A DNA stretch of 64,000 nt from assembly GCA_026315105.1 (NCBI GenBank), contig CM048746.1, positions 562,787,940 to 562,851,939 of the forward strand, in the 5' to 3' direction. Below, piece by piece: positions 21,108-33,154 of the stretch. The notes below the pieces were generated by a model. It made no database searches. It saw only the letters and a program-made list of their open reading frames with translations, and was not told the DNA's origin. The DNA comes from Locusta migratoria. Lineage: Eukaryota > Arthropoda > Insecta > Orthoptera > Acrididae. Both the position numbers and the translations under genes were made by a program. Numbering within the stretch: the stretch's first letter is position 1; every line of letters begins with the position of its first letter.

Positions 21108-22896
21108 AGTTAGCAATTTTCATATGAGAGTGTATGTATGAATAACAATACTGTTAACACCTACTGTGGAGGTTCATAATGACACTGATTTGGACAGCAA
21201 ATAATGTTGCTTCAAATATTGTAATTCAATTTTTGCCTGACTTGGGTCGGTGAAACGTTTCACGCAATCAATCTTTTCTAGTGCCACACTTTCGCTGTAT
21301 CTTCCACTACATTGCTCCATTGTTGTTCAGATTAGAATAGTATTTAATTGCTTATTGAGCGTCTGTTGTCTACATTTCTGAAAAGAAAATTAAAAATCTA
21401 AGAGTTTAACTATCAAAAATCCGTAATAGTAAAGTACTTACAAAAACAAACATTTTTGCTGTTATCTTTTATCCACCATCTCTGTTACGACACAACCCAT
21501 TCCAAACCTCACTTGTAGACAGCAGAGGAAAGAAATAGGTATGATTAGTGCAAGGGGGAAACTTATCTTTTTTAAAGGTCAACAAAATGCGGAATTAATG
21601 TAATTCATATCTGAGTGTTACTGTGTAATTAGCAATGACATTTTTCGGATAGGTAGAGTATAATTAAGAAATTTATAGTATTTGCCCTCCCTATATGGTT
21701 ATTTTCAATTAAAATTACAGTTATAACAGATTCTGGACCTCAAGGTAGTAAAACCTTACATTTGTCATTCGGAATAGTAGGTGTGCGCGCTCTGTTGTAG
21801 CTATCAAATGCTACTTTTAAGCGTCAGTAACGACCCCTCACTGACATTGTCTGGTCATCAGCAAGTGAATCAGCCATTATATTCATCCATAGTCATAAAA
21901 AACTGCAAAATAAGTATTTGGTACATACCTATCGTACTTTTAAACATATTGTATTCTTAAACTCTTCACTCTTTCAGCTAAAACTACTAAATATTTTTAG
22001 TATCTTTCCATTTTACTGGGAGAAAATGTATTCTAAAAATACCGTAGATGTGTTCAAGTCCCGGTTCAGATATAGACGATAGTGAAACCCGTTTGCTGAC
22101 CTCACTTCCTCAGAGCGGGGCCTCGACAGAAGCGGACGTTATGACCAGTTTCCAAACCAGTTTGTTGGAAGTGAAAACTCTTCCTCCAACTTCCAAATAT
22201 TATAGTTGGCTCAGCCCAATGCTATCTTGATTTCACTGTCTTCACTCTTCAAGCCACGAGTGACCGATGACTTTTGTAAATGCAAAAGAACATAGTAAAC
22301 ATTTCTAAAAACGAGGTAAGGACAGTCAATTTGAGGCTCTTCAGTCGCTTGCTACGAGTATCGTGTTCACTGTTCACTGTAATATTGGTAATTTTGTGTG
22401 CTCAAACTTGTCGCACATGTTAGCACGGGAACGTACATTCCGGTTGAAGAAATTGTATCGCATTACCTACGTTATGGAACCATTTATTCGTATGTTAAAT
22501 CAAGGCTAGTGTCAGAAACCGGTACACTGAACTCTGGAAAAATTAACGTGTTTTTTGTAGCTGTTGCTGAAGTTCATGAACAATAAAGGTTTTTGTTTTT
22601 AAATTAAACGAAATTTCAGAATATAGTATTTTTATTTTGCAATCTGCGTTCTCCTTTTACATAGTACTGATGTCGGGGTTACAAACAATTTATCCACAAA
22701 CATCTGCGTGACACGCAGCAACTCTTCGATTTCGGAGCTAAATAGCATTCACACGTCAACGGATATGGGAAAGCAATGTAACTGCTAAACTGACGAGTTT
22801 CTGGCGTCACATCTGTTTTCAAGCAAATTGCGGTACCAGTAACTCCATACTATAAGAATACTAGAACCGTACCTGACCATACCACTTGAAAGTTTT
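21108..22896. other. 1.8 kb with no recognised feature
   Basis: AT-rich. Frames are short (up to 62 codons) and lack domains. No repeats of the other families are present. Confidence 0.5.
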
Positions 22897-23084
22897 CGCC
22901 GCGGTGGAGTAGCGAGCGGTCTAAGACGCCTTGCTGCGGAGCGCGCTGTTGCTCGCCGTCGGAGGTTCGAGTCCTCCCTGGGGCATGGATGTGTGTTGTC
23001 CTTAGGTTAGTTTATCTTAGTTTAAGTAGTTTGTAAGCTACGGACTGATGACAACGCAGTTTGGTACGATAGATTTACAAACAT
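22897..23084 (+). mobile_element. SINE, family B
   Basis: Head CGCCGCGGTGGAGTAGC, B box GGTTCGAGTCC, middle GTTGTCCTTAGGTTAG. The tail stops at ACAAACAT. Confidence 0.9.
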
Positions 23085-24719
23085 ACTTAATACTAATGAA
23101 AGTTTTCTAAACGAATGTTATGAATGGGGGGAGGCGTGATGTTCATTAAAAATATCACTGTCAAGGGGGCTGATATCTCCCCTGTAAGACTGCCTTTATC
23201 TTTCATATTAATACCATTATTGCCCTGTAAAATTACCAGAACAAAATACTTCATGAAAATTCCATAGATTGTTATGCGCCAATACAAACAGAATGGATTA
23301 AATAATGATTCGTACTGTACTTTTACCGCCGAAACACACGGTGTCAGTATGAAACAAACTCACCGTATGAATGAAGTATTTCCTTGAGTCCTTTTTTCGT
23401 AGCAAATTTAGGGTGTAAACGCACTCCGCTCAGCTTGTCACAATTATTATGAGAAACCAGAGCTGTGAAACTATTTTTCTGAGTATGACTGCAAAGGGAA
23501 AGAATTATTTAAATAGCTGCAAGCTGAATTATCGATCTTTCCATCAGAAATGCAAACAATAGCAATTACACCCTTATACATGGTGTCCCATTTATCTTGA
23601 CCACCAAAAATATCTCTGGAACAACAACAGCTATTGTAAAATGACTTTCACCGGTATCAATGTAAGGCAGGGCTTCATGATTGTAAATACTTTGAAACAT
23701 TTTAAAACGAAAGCAAATGTGTTTTTAAATTGACACTATTACTTCATCAGCAATCTATAGCACGAGATCACAAACAATGGCGTTGACTGCATCGCAATAC
23801 GCCAGTTACATGCCGAGATACTGCGAAGCGAAGTTGATGCTTGAAATACGCGAAACGCGCGGCTAACGCACGTCCTGAGCAGCAAGGAGTTCTCGCCTCA
23901 TGCCGTCCTCTCACGGAACGTGGAAACGCACGTGGAAGAGGAAGTGACGTCGCAGCGTGGAATACCACATTCCACTACCCTGGCGTGTTAGATTTTTCCT
24001 TCGTGAAGTGAAACGTGTCTATTGAGAAACGACCTGCTTTTCACGTGAGAAGCAGAACTTTCGATCCGGCATAATGCAAACGGAACTCCGAATTTCGTGC
24101 CTTCTTTCGTTATAGTGTACTATGTATGAATAAAATCTGTTTTAAAGCGTCATAAAATTGAGGAAATTTTGAAAACTCTTCATTGTAGATATGATTTGTT
24201 ACAATAAAACGTATCTTCATGCATCATTCTTTAAAATAATTCTGATAGCGTACATTTTTTATATATTCATTACTTCGGGTAGGGGGAGAGCACGCTCCCT
24301 GCCCCTCCCCCCTCCCCCTACTTAAATACGCTCCTGCTGTGAATGCCTTTAGATTATAACCAAACTGGCTCATAGTTCAGTAAGGAGGAACGTCTGTCAC
24401 AGAATTCTCGTCCCTTTGAGTCTCTGCCTAGAGGTCGAGCGACATAGCAGTTTGTGTTAATTCGTGATAGTGATGTGCTCTCCTGTTAATACGAGATTAA
24501 TGATGGTAGAAGAGAAAAGCTATCATCGTCATCTTTTTCGTCGTCGTCGTCCTCATTTAAGTCGCTGGTTAATAAGAGAACAGGCTGTAGCAATGGTACG
24601 GAAATTCTGCATTGCTAAATCTTGTGAGCGATCTTTTCAAACACGAGGAACTGTCCACCAGCTCCTTTGTAAAAGAGTCTAACACCTACTAAGGACCAAC
24701 TCGCTCATTTTTATGTGGT
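23085..24719. other. No gene; possible transposon end near 23580
   Basis: ACATGGTGTCCCATTTATCT at about 23578 resembles the outer end of an arthropod mariner-type element, but no partner end or transposase was found. The frames near 23.8 and 24.5 kb are not recognised. Confidence 0.35.
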
Positions 24720-24720
24720 A

Positions 24721-25753
24721 CTAGCTGAAAATCTAAACCTTTCTCTCTGTCCACCTCTTCTTCGCTCTATGCCCATCTCCTCCTCTTCCCTCTGTATTCA
24801 TCTCATCTCCCCTCTGTACGTCCTCATCGCCCCTTTATCTTCCCTTTCCCCTTTTTGTGCCAGTCACCTCCTCGTCTGTGTGTCGAACTCTTCCTCCACC
24901 TAGTCCATTGCTTCTATCTGTGAAAAATAATATAACTCAAATGTTCAAATGTTTTTACAGATTATGGACTTAACTGCGGGGTCATCAGTCCCTCAACTTA
25001 CAAACTCCTTACGAACTACCTTATACTAAAGGCAACATGCCCGAGGGAGGATTCGAACCTCCGACGCGGGAGGCCGCTCGATCCGCAACATGGCGCTCCT
25101 GACCGCTCGGCTACTTCCCCGTGGCTAATATAACTCGTTAACTTTCCTGGTGATCAGTGAAGTAGTATCTAAGTTTATTGCAAGGTATCTTCCACCTCCG
25201 TCTAAGGTAGACGGTGATGTTCATCTGGTTTCGAAGGTTAAGTGTGCAAAATTTCATTAACATCGGAAGAAAACCGTAAATTGTCAAATTTCGTAGGTAA
25301 AATACCTTCCACCATGCACCATACAAAATTTTACATTAAAAGTGATAATGTTTGCAAAGTTTCGTCGGAATCGGATTAACGGTACGGCAACGCATAAAAT
25401 ACAAACATGATTCGGCTGTTTTCCACGCGTCTTAGTGTTTACAACGCCATATCTCCTAAACTTTTGTTTATTGTTTAGGATAATGTTAGTAAAATATGTT
25501 GCGCATACGTCTATTAGCAAAGTAATAATAAATTTGAACGTTATAATGCAGCAGTTTGTCACGCATCTCAATGTTCATGGCGTCGTAACTCGTGAAATAT
25601 TTGTCGTACACTGATATAATTATGCCTATAACCTTCCAGAAAGTGTATGCAATACGTTGACAAAGTTTGATCGGAATCGGGAGAATGGTACGGCAGCGCA
25701 TAAAATACGAACAGACATTCGAAACAAACCAACATTCATTTTTATATATTAGA
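24721..25753 (-). mobile_element. Non-autonomous Helitron-like element, copy 2
   Basis: On the minus strand it begins TCTAATATATAAAAATGAAT (25753), preceded by A, and ends TTTTCAGCTAG (24721), followed by T: the A^T insertion pattern and TC...CTAG ends of Helitrons. Internal blocks such as GTGCAAAATTTC and repeated 'cannot-open-frame' units resemble copy 1. A SINE is nested at 24939-25125. No helicase is encoded. Confidence 0.65.
24939..25125 (-). mobile_element. SINE (A-type tail, B-type head), nested in Helitron
   Basis: Flanked by the 11-bp duplication TAATATAACTC (24928-24938 and 25126-25136). It combines the A-type middle (GGGGTCATCAGTCCCTCAAC) with a head of the AGTGGCCG/GAAGTAGCCGAGCGG type. 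Confidence 0.9.
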
Positions 25754-25941
25754 TTATGGAGTCGTTTGTAAATAAGAACCGTCTTAGTGTTGGTAACGTC
25801 GCCTCTGACCAAATTTCTGTCACCGAGAAAAGTTTTGATGACATATGTTCGTCGCTCACCCTTCAACATTTCGTGGTGCTACTCGTTGAATAGCATGCGC
25901 GCTACAGTATCTACAGACACAGAAACAAGGTAGAATTTGAA

Positions 25942-26135
25942 ACTTCCCGGTAGATTAAAACTGTGCCGAAATCGGGATTCGAATCTGGGATCTTAGCCTT
26001 TCGCGGGCAAGCGCTCTACCGTCTGAGCTATCCCGGCACGCTTCACGGTCTGTCCTCAGTTTTATTTCCGCCATTACCTCGGTTCCCACTTTCCAAACTT
26101 CACAGAAGTTCTCCTGCGAACCGTTGTCGATCTAG
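25942..26135 (-). mobile_element. SINE, 'CTTCCCGG' family (tRNA-like)
   Basis: On the minus strand a strong tRNA-like head, GGGATAGCTCAGACGGTAGA with B box GATTCGAATCCC, is followed by the complement of ACTTCCCGGTAGATTAAAAC. The other side contains CTTCACAGAAGTTCTCCTGC. I recall this family from Schistocerca. Not a functional tRNA because the acceptor arm is extended into repeat sequence. Confidence 0.75.
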
Positions 26136-26299
26136 ACCTTCATATTATAAACTTCTCTTAATACTATTTTGTAAATATCTACGCTTCCAACACTGTATGT
26201 AAAATACTTCATGTATAATTACTACAACCGCTTCCTCTTTGTTATCTCATCCTGTATTGACATTTGTTGTAGAGAAGCATAGAGTTCGAAGTTTCCGCA

Positions 26300-26366
26300 A
26301 CTATGGGACCAAACGGCTTTGGTTATCGGTCTATTGGTTTACATACTAAAACTACCTTATGTAAGG

Positions 26367-26438
<72 letters not shown>

Positions 26439-26527
26439 ACGTTCGAGGGAGGACACGAACCTCAGGCGGGAGCGACCACGAAATCGGTGGCATGGCGCCT
26501 CACACCGTGCGGCCATCCCCGCCCGTC
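26300..26527 (-). mobile_element. SINE, family B, expanded by a (CA)n run
   Basis: Tail part CTATGGGACCAAACGGCTTTG and a degraded head surround a long CA repeat. It seems to have grown from the short CA run normal in family B. Confidence 0.75.
26369..26436. repeat. (AC)n microsatellite inside a SINE
   Basis: About 34 AC units. Confidence 0.95.
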
Positions 26528-27047
26528 TAGGGAAACAAAATGTTTTTCAGTACTTCTGTGGAATTGACAGATATGAAATAAAACTTTAGAGAGAATAGAT
26601 ATTCAGAAAGTTTGAGCACGCTACAGCAATTAAATTATTCACCTTTTTCAAAATAACATTATTTCCCTTTCTTCTGACTTGGTTGCTGTCTGCCGAAAGA
26701 GCTTCAAGAATGTTAGCATCACGTGAAAAATGTATTCGCTTTAAAAGTTCATCAGTAGAAGTTCCTCAAAGAGTGTGCAGAAAGGAATTTTTATAGAGTT
26801 ATTTCCTAGTCTATTCTATTCTATTTGGTACGTCTTCATTTTGTACTGTATCTGTCTCCTTTGTGACAATTTTGTGGCTGCATACTTCCTACATTTCAAG
26901 TTCCTTTTCCTACAGTTTTCCCACAAACCATATTTTACTGCAATAAAATGTTCTTTGTAGACAGTTTCAAACCTTTCTTCATGGAGCCTTTGTATCTAAT
27001 GTGACTAAACATCGTTTCTTGAAAAAGTATTCTTCGCCTGTTCAGGT
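26528..27047. other. No recognised feature
   Basis: AT-rich, no supported gene. Confidence 0.4.
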
Positions 27048-27058
27048 CTTCCTAATAT

Positions 27059-27237
27059 GCCGCGGTGGAATGGCCGGGCGCTCTAAGGCGCCTTGCTGCG
27101 GAGCGCGTGGTTGATTCCCATCTGAGGTTGGAGTCCTCTCTCGGGCATGGGTGTGTGTTTTGTCCTTAGGTTAGTTTAAGTAGTTTGTAAGCCTAAGGAC
27201 TGAACAGTAGTAAGTAATAGATTTACAAATATTTGAA
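27059..27237 (+). mobile_element. SINE, family B
   Basis: Head GCCGCGGTGGAATGGCC. Flanks CTTCCTAATAT (27048-27058) and CTTCCTCATAT (27238-27248) form an 11-bp duplication with one mismatch. Confidence 0.9.
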
Positions 27238-27534
27238 CTTCCTCATATTTTTACGTCGTTTATCATATGTTTGTTTCTCGACATTTTCTTCGCGTCTTCC
27301 ACTTTATTAGCATAGTTCCTCAAATATTGTCTAATTGCTGCAGCATTTTATTTTACATGTCCTAAATACGTTTTAAAGAGCACTGAATCGTCCATATACC
27401 TGTCATCTAAGACTTTCTGGTTTTCGGTAAGAATGGTTACGTCAGCTGTGAACCTAAGAGGGGACTGTTTCCCTTTTTCTTTTTGACTTTGTGGCCTTCC
27501 TATAGCCCCTTTTCTTCAGTCTTCAGACTGCTGA

Positions 27535-28245
27535 AATCTTTAAAGACAGCCTCTGAGTCAAAGTGACAACGCAAGATGCGTACAAACTTGACTGCTGCTC
27601 GTGACTGGGAAAGCTATTTTGCAACTGACCTGTTTTACTTGTGCCCTGTCACCTTCCTGGAAAAAAAAAAAAAAAAGAACGCTGGGCTTTGGTCTTAGTC
27701 GCAGAATATCAGGTACTGTATCAATACAAATTTTCACATTATCTCTGTAGTAATACTCTTGACTTAACGTTTTCAAAAACGTTTCGTTCTTTAATGCTCA
27801 TGTTTCATCGCAATACCTTATCCCAGATTAGTCAATTTTGTTCACATCTTCGGCTATTTATTGTTGCCAAGTTTTAAAGTAGAAAAGAAATTACAAATAC
27901 GTGTTTCACGTGCACAGTTTATTTCACGGACATTAGACAGTTTGGTCCAGCTGTATTTACCAGTCTTGAACCCTGTTAATGCAAAGAGTTATGTACAACT
28001 TAAAGTGAATAATTGGTTGAAAAGAGTAACAAAAATAATTACGTTTGCATGGACACTTGCAGTATATTACAACAAACTTGCACAAACCCGAGAAGCACAT
28101 GCGCAAAGAGCAACGATACAGAGGATAATCATTTACAAAAAATATAATCAATGTTTTACCGAGATCATACGTTAGTAAGCAGCGTGTCCAGAAATTCACG
28201 CTTAAGATGTTCATTTTAGAAAGTAATACGGTTTGTTGAAAGAGA
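27535..28245 (-). repeat. Unidentified ~700-bp dispersed repeat, copy 2
   Basis: Reverse-orientation partner of 12610-13320. The minus frame at 27558-27776 (CIDTVPDILRLRPKPSVLF ... QVCTHLALSL) keeps the peptides seen in copy 1. A run of 16 A on the plus strand at 27660 interrupts the similarity. No poly-A tail or terminal repeat was identified at the ends, so the transposition mechanism is unknown. Confidence 0.65.
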
Positions 28246-28904
28246 GAATGCAGCGCCTGCGGAAGGATCCATCCGATAACGGGGATTAAGTTTGTCTCAA
28301 GAGAAAACGATAAGTTGTCGTTGCTGCATAGTGAACTTTTATTTCAAACTACCGAAAACTTGATGTTTTCAATTTTCATTTCAATAGTAGTACATTTGAT
28401 TTGACTTTGGCTTTGAGCTTAAGAATACTGTCTTTGATCGTGTCAAGTTAAGGTACTGTACACAACGAAGATCAGTGAGCTAAAACAGTAAGCATAGGTC
28501 ACTGCATTAAATAGCGTTCTTAATTTATTGCATTACTTTACAATTAATTTAGATAATTTTTAGACAGTACATTTTTCTGAACACTGAGCATTTTATTCTG
28601 TAAACAGCTAAAATGGTCGATGTAGTAGCATTATGCCTTCGAACACGTGGCCATTCCGCGCGGCCCAAATAACATTGACTGGCACCTGTACGCTGTCAAC
28701 TTGATTATAGTTTCTACATGTATGTCAGTGCAGACGTAAAAGTGGTATCGTTATGAAAATGCATTGGAACCGTATTATTATACAGCGTTTTGTTAGTTTT
28801 TTCCTAAGTTAGTGGTGTTTACTTTCAATTTATGTAAATTAATTTAACTTCCTGTGCATTTCCTGTGCATATTACACCAATCAATACTATTTGATTTGCT
28901 TAGT
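28246..28904. other. No recognised feature
   Basis: No supported gene or repeat. Confidence 0.4.
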
Positions 28905-29090
28905 TGCAAGGGGCCCGAGTTCGATTTCCGGCCGGGGACTGGAAGTTGTGGGATTGTGCTCACCATCACTTCCATCATCATCGACACGCGAGTCACCAAA
29001 GTGGCGTCAATTGAAAGACAGTCTGCGACCGAACCCCGATGGGGGAAATCTCTACCACTAAAAGCCATACCATCATTTCATTTCATTTGA
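28905..29090 (+). mobile_element. SINE, family C, 5'-truncated
   Basis: Retains GGGGCCCGAGTTCGATTTCC (B box), CACCAAAGTGGCGTCAATTG and the 3' part GAACCCCGATGGGGGAAATC. The A box half of the head is missing. Confidence 0.75.
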
Positions 29091-30140
29091 TTCGTTAATT
29101 CGTGTTATTTCGTTGGCTTCGTTGAAGCAATTTCGTATATTTCTTGTAGAGATTCCCGTAATCTAGCACTTGTGCTTATCAGATTTTACAGCACTTTCGC
29201 TGCTTCCGCACAGGCAGAAGTAGCGACCTTGTTAAGTGGCAGGGCCTGGCGCGAGAACAGCGAAAGCGTCAGTTATTCGTGCACTAATTAATAGGAATCG
29301 TTAATTAGAATGAGAATTTTACCACGAGACTAGTGATTAAGATTCCCCGCGCTTCCCGCTGCCGGTGTGAAGGGAAGATCAGACACGAAGGAGACAGCCT
29401 TTTCCTGCAGAGGCGCTACTGTGAACGCGTCAAGTGTATCCTGTGCCCTGTCCCATGATTCGACCGTCCGTAAACTCCGCCTCCCGCACTGGTCCGGCAG
29501 TTCTCTCGACTCTGCAGAAGCTACACTCATCAGCCAGAATATTATGAATGCTGCGGAGCCTACTGCCACCCGTGCAGGCGTCACATCAGATTGATAGCTT
29601 ACTGGCTGGCCGCTAGGGCCAGCTCACTGTCTTATTACGGCCAGCCAGTCAGCTATCAACCGCATTGTCTCTAGCCTTCTCTAATGACGTGGCGTCACAT
29701 ATGCGCCAGGGCCTATCTCGTTGGCCACGAGGAGGTACGACTTGAGCAGCAAAATCAGAAAAAAGGGTAATCAAGTATTGAAAAACGGAAATGGTACGTT
29801 TAATTACAACAGGCTGATATGAACGTAACCAGAAATCAATCATGGAAGGACTGGGCGGTAGGGAATTGAATATCATTCGTTATCTAAGCTTATTTTAAAC
29901 AGTTATTACCAAATCCAAGTAATAGTTTTATCTCCGATTAGAAATCCCAACAAAATATTAAGACATGAATCTTTATCAAAATGTTTTCTGAAAGACTCGA
30001 AACCCAAAAATGAAGATGTTACAATTAAGGAATACAATAATTAGCAAAGTTCTAGCACAAGACCTGGCTATAATAAATTTATGTCCCTTGCGCATAAAGG
30101 ACTGTTAAACTGTTTAAGGAAACCCACTTCAAAATTATAT
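29091..30140. other. Unassigned, with a short palindrome
   Basis: The only structure is the inverted repeat at 29591-29659. Sequence around 29330-29760 is GC-richer and shares short words (GGCTGGCCGCT, CAGGGCCT) with the foldback element at 7931-8352. Confidence 0.4.
29591..29659. repeat. Inverted repeat, 22-bp arms
   Basis: TTGATAGCTTACTGGCTGGC (29591-29610) pairs with the complement ending TCAGCTATCAA at 29659 across a 25-nt spacer. Confidence 0.75.
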
Positions 30141-30149
30141 ACCCATGAC

Positions 30150-30655
30150 TAAAAAGAAGTCTCTTAACGTCGAATATTGATTTAAGCCTAAGGAAGTCCT
30201 TTCTGAAGGCATTTGTATGGAGTGTTGCCTTGTATGGGAGTGAAACATGGGCGATAAACAGTGCGGACAGGAAGAGGATTGAGGCTTTTGAAATATGGTG
30301 CTACAGAAGAATGCTGAAGATTAGGTGGGTGGATCGTGTAACTAATGAGGAGGTACTGAACAGAATTGGGGAGAAAAGGAATTTCTGGCATACCTTGACT
30401 AAAAGAAGGTATAGATTGGTATGGCACATTCTTAGACATCAAGGAATTGTGAATTTAGCGTTGGAGGGAAGTGTCTGGGGTAAAAACCGCAGAGGAAGAC
30501 CAAGAGATGGATACAGTAAGCAGATTCAGACAGATGTAGGTTGCCGTTCTTATGTGGAGTTGAAGAGGCTTGCTCAGGATAGGGTATTGTGGAGAGCTGC
30601 ATCAAACCAGTCTGCAGACTGAAGACAACAACAAGCAACATCAAGGTATAAATCA
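30150..30655 (+). pseudogene. LINE (RTE/CR1-like) reverse transcriptase C-terminus
   Basis: The frame runs from about 30165 to 30622: SLRKSFLKAFVWSVALYGSE, TWAINSADRKRIEAFEIWC, YRRMLKIRWVDRVTNEEVL ... WGKNRRGRPRDGYSKQI ... LWRAASNQSAD and stop. These are the conserved C-terminal blocks behind the RT core in a widespread arthropod LINE. The RT catalytic region is missing, so the copy is 5'-truncated, as is usual after incomplete target-primed reverse transcription. The tail is CAACAACAAGCAACA. The apparent ATG at 30230 is internal. Uninterrupted over 150 codons, so fairly young. Confidence 0.8.
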
Positions 30656-31908
30656 ACATCCAACTAAAGCTTATCTATGTTACTTAAAGCGTGTAAGAAC
30701 AAGAAAAAACACCAAAACTGTATGAAAATTTAAATATGAACAGTGCGCGGTCGTCTTCCGTTGGGTCCGTCAACGCGCTTAGCACGTAGCGTTCCTCGTG
30801 ACGTCACGAAGTGTCACGTCAGCAGAAGCCGCCCAGTTCAACAACAAGCGTCCGCACACACAGATAATTGACTCTAAAACACAGAGATATACTTCAGCTT
30901 TAAGAGACAAACACAAAACTAAGACCCTGAAGCATTTCCCGTACCTCCCAAAGAAACAGATTGGACTGAAGCTAAACACTCAAAATCTTAGCAACCAAAA
31001 GATTTTAAAAATAACTTAAGGTTATTTTTCTACCTTTTGGGATTCGCCAACCACTAATCGCAAAATTACATCTTAGCGTCCAGGGGAGATGCAACAATAT
31101 AAACCAGCAGCAATTATAAATTACAAAACACCAATATTGTCTCAATTACGAAAAAAGACAAACATTCCCTTGGGAAACTGAGCCATAATGACTGCGAATC
31201 ACTGTACCGAGCGCCTGCTCCTGAAAACACCCATGAGTAACATTTCCAACAGTTGCTGCCGTAATGACCGGGTCTTATCCTACTTAACCAGGAATGTAAA
31301 CCAGCAATTACACTGATAACTGCGCACCGGGGAACTTGCCATCATACACAACTTTTAGGCGAACATTTCGAAAGTTTCTCACCCTGGGCAATCAGAGTAT
31401 CCGCACTGTGGTGACAGGAGAATCTCAGTACAGGTTACTGCCCAGCTTGGCAGCAAGGAAACACCGAAGGCGGCCTTGTCTTTGTAGCGACGACTTGCTT
31501 CTGATTGCTCTTGTCCCGTCTTCCGGTCAGATCGTGCCGTCTCGTCCCTTTAATATGCTGTCTCCGACGTACTGTGAGAACACGCCCCGCGTGCCCGACA
31601 GACAAACACGACAGGCACACAGTATATAACGGAACGAGCCCCACGACCCAGCTGAACAGCCAAGCCGCAACTTCAGTCCGCCACGACGTCACTGCACTTT
31701 CCCTCGTCAGAGACCAGTGTGCGCACCCTCTCCGTACCACATGCGCACTCCTCCGTTGTCAACACTCAACTCACTCTACCTCTCCAGAGGTCGTCTCTCC
31801 CGGTCAAGCGCTGAGCCCAAAGATAATATGTTCAAGAGCCAAACGCGAGGTATCGCTCGCGGAATGCCTCAGGAAAGTTACTGTAGGTTGCATGTAGTAT
31901 CAATCACT
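30656..31908. other. No gene; GC-rich part at about 31380-31830
   Basis: Several overlapping frames (up to 130 codons) arise from GC-rich sequence without domains. No LTR pair or SINE was found. Confidence 0.4.
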
Positions 31909-32376
31909 ACGTTTACATGGAACACGTCTTCCGGAAGACGAAAACCGATTTCCGTAAACCGTTTTTCGCTGTCGTGTTTACATGGCATAGCCTGAATTGG
32001 ATTTCGTAGCTCACTTAAAATGGCGGCTGGAAAACAGCTGATTCAGTTCCTTATTTAGTCTGCACAATCGATATTTTTCTTTATTTAAATACACAGATTT
32101 ATGTTCACTCTAATATTTATACTTTTATTTCACATTAGAAAATATCACTCTTTCCATATGTGCCGAAAATTTTTAATAAGAAAACACAATCTGACAAGCC
32201 AACAACGCTTGAAAAACGGTTGCGTTTACATGGGCACGAACATCGATTGTGGAACTGGAAAACCGCTTTAGAGAATCGGATTTCCAGAATCGATTTTGGA
32301 GTGTTTACAAGACCAACCAAAAGCGGAATTGGGAAATCGATTTACGAAATCCGGTTTTGGGAGCCCATGTAAACGT
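31909..32376. mobile_element. MITE with repeated GTTTACATG words, copy 1
   Basis: Ends ACGTTTACATGG and CCCATGTAAACGT are reverse complements. GTTTACATG or a close variant recurs several times inside (about 31975, 32224, 32301). It matches 53203-53680 along its whole length. Non-coding and about 470 bp, so it needs a transposase in trans. Confidence 0.75.
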
Positions 32377-32379
32377 GTT

Positions 32380-32399
32380 TCCCCCCCCCCCCCCCCCCC
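32380..32399. repeat. Poly-C tract beside the MITE
   Basis: About 19 C directly after the MITE end. Confidence 0.9.
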
Positions 32400-33079
32400 A
32401 CTAGAATGCAAAATAGAGCGGCCCCATCAGTAATCGAAAAGTGAAGTAGTGATGCAATAATAAAATATTTGTGATTCTTTTTCTCAAGTACTGGGGTTTC
32501 AATACAGACTCACAACAATCAATATAATACAGCTTATAAGGGCAAAGATATAATTTCTAGAATATCAAAGAAATCGAGGAAGTTAAACAAAACCGCCTAT
32601 CTATTATCACACACTCAGCTGTTAATATCCAAGTCTTGAAATGTCGTTATAAAAATAAACTTTCAGAATTCGACAATTACATAAATAACAAATTTCAACA
32701 AAAGTTTAACATCTGCAAATGCTCCAACAGCAGCGTAGGAGCAAACCTATAAAATGTGAGATAGCAGTTGTAGCAAACGTAATCAAACACCTCAAATTTT
32801 TACTGTACTGAATGTGGGGTATCCATTAAAAGAACATACGCTCGTTTTGGAAATAATATTTATTTATATTTTAAATTGTCTCATATAACTTACTTTCTTA
32901 ACCCCTGCCGCACGTTAATATCCGTGAAAGTCGTGATTCAATATCTTTTGTAGTTTTAGAGATATTTCCATTGAATAAGTTGAGTTGGATACTCTGTCTA
33001 AATTGGAAACTTTCATAGCAATAATGTTCGTACGTTTTAGACCGATTTACTTAATACTTTTACACAATATTGCAAAGTA

Positions 33080-33088
<9 letters not shown>
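32400..33088. other. No recognised feature
   Basis: AT-rich, no supported gene. Confidence 0.4.
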
Positions 33089-33123
<35 letters not shown>

Positions 33124-33154
33124 CGCGCGCGCGCGCGCGCGCGCGCGCGCGCGC
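33089..33154. repeat. (TG)n(CG)n alternating purine-pyrimidine tract
   Basis: About 13 TG units pass directly into about 20 CG units: 66 bp of strict alternation, a strong Z-DNA candidate. Translating it gives the meaningless RARARA frame. Confidence 0.95.

Noticed and set aside
25960..26040. tRNA gene on the minus strand
   Set aside because: The good tRNA-like head is embedded in the CTTCCCGG SINE and lacks a closed acceptor stem.
30656..31908. LTR retrotransposon
   Set aside because: I looked for paired LTRs, a primer-binding site and gag/pol motifs and found none.
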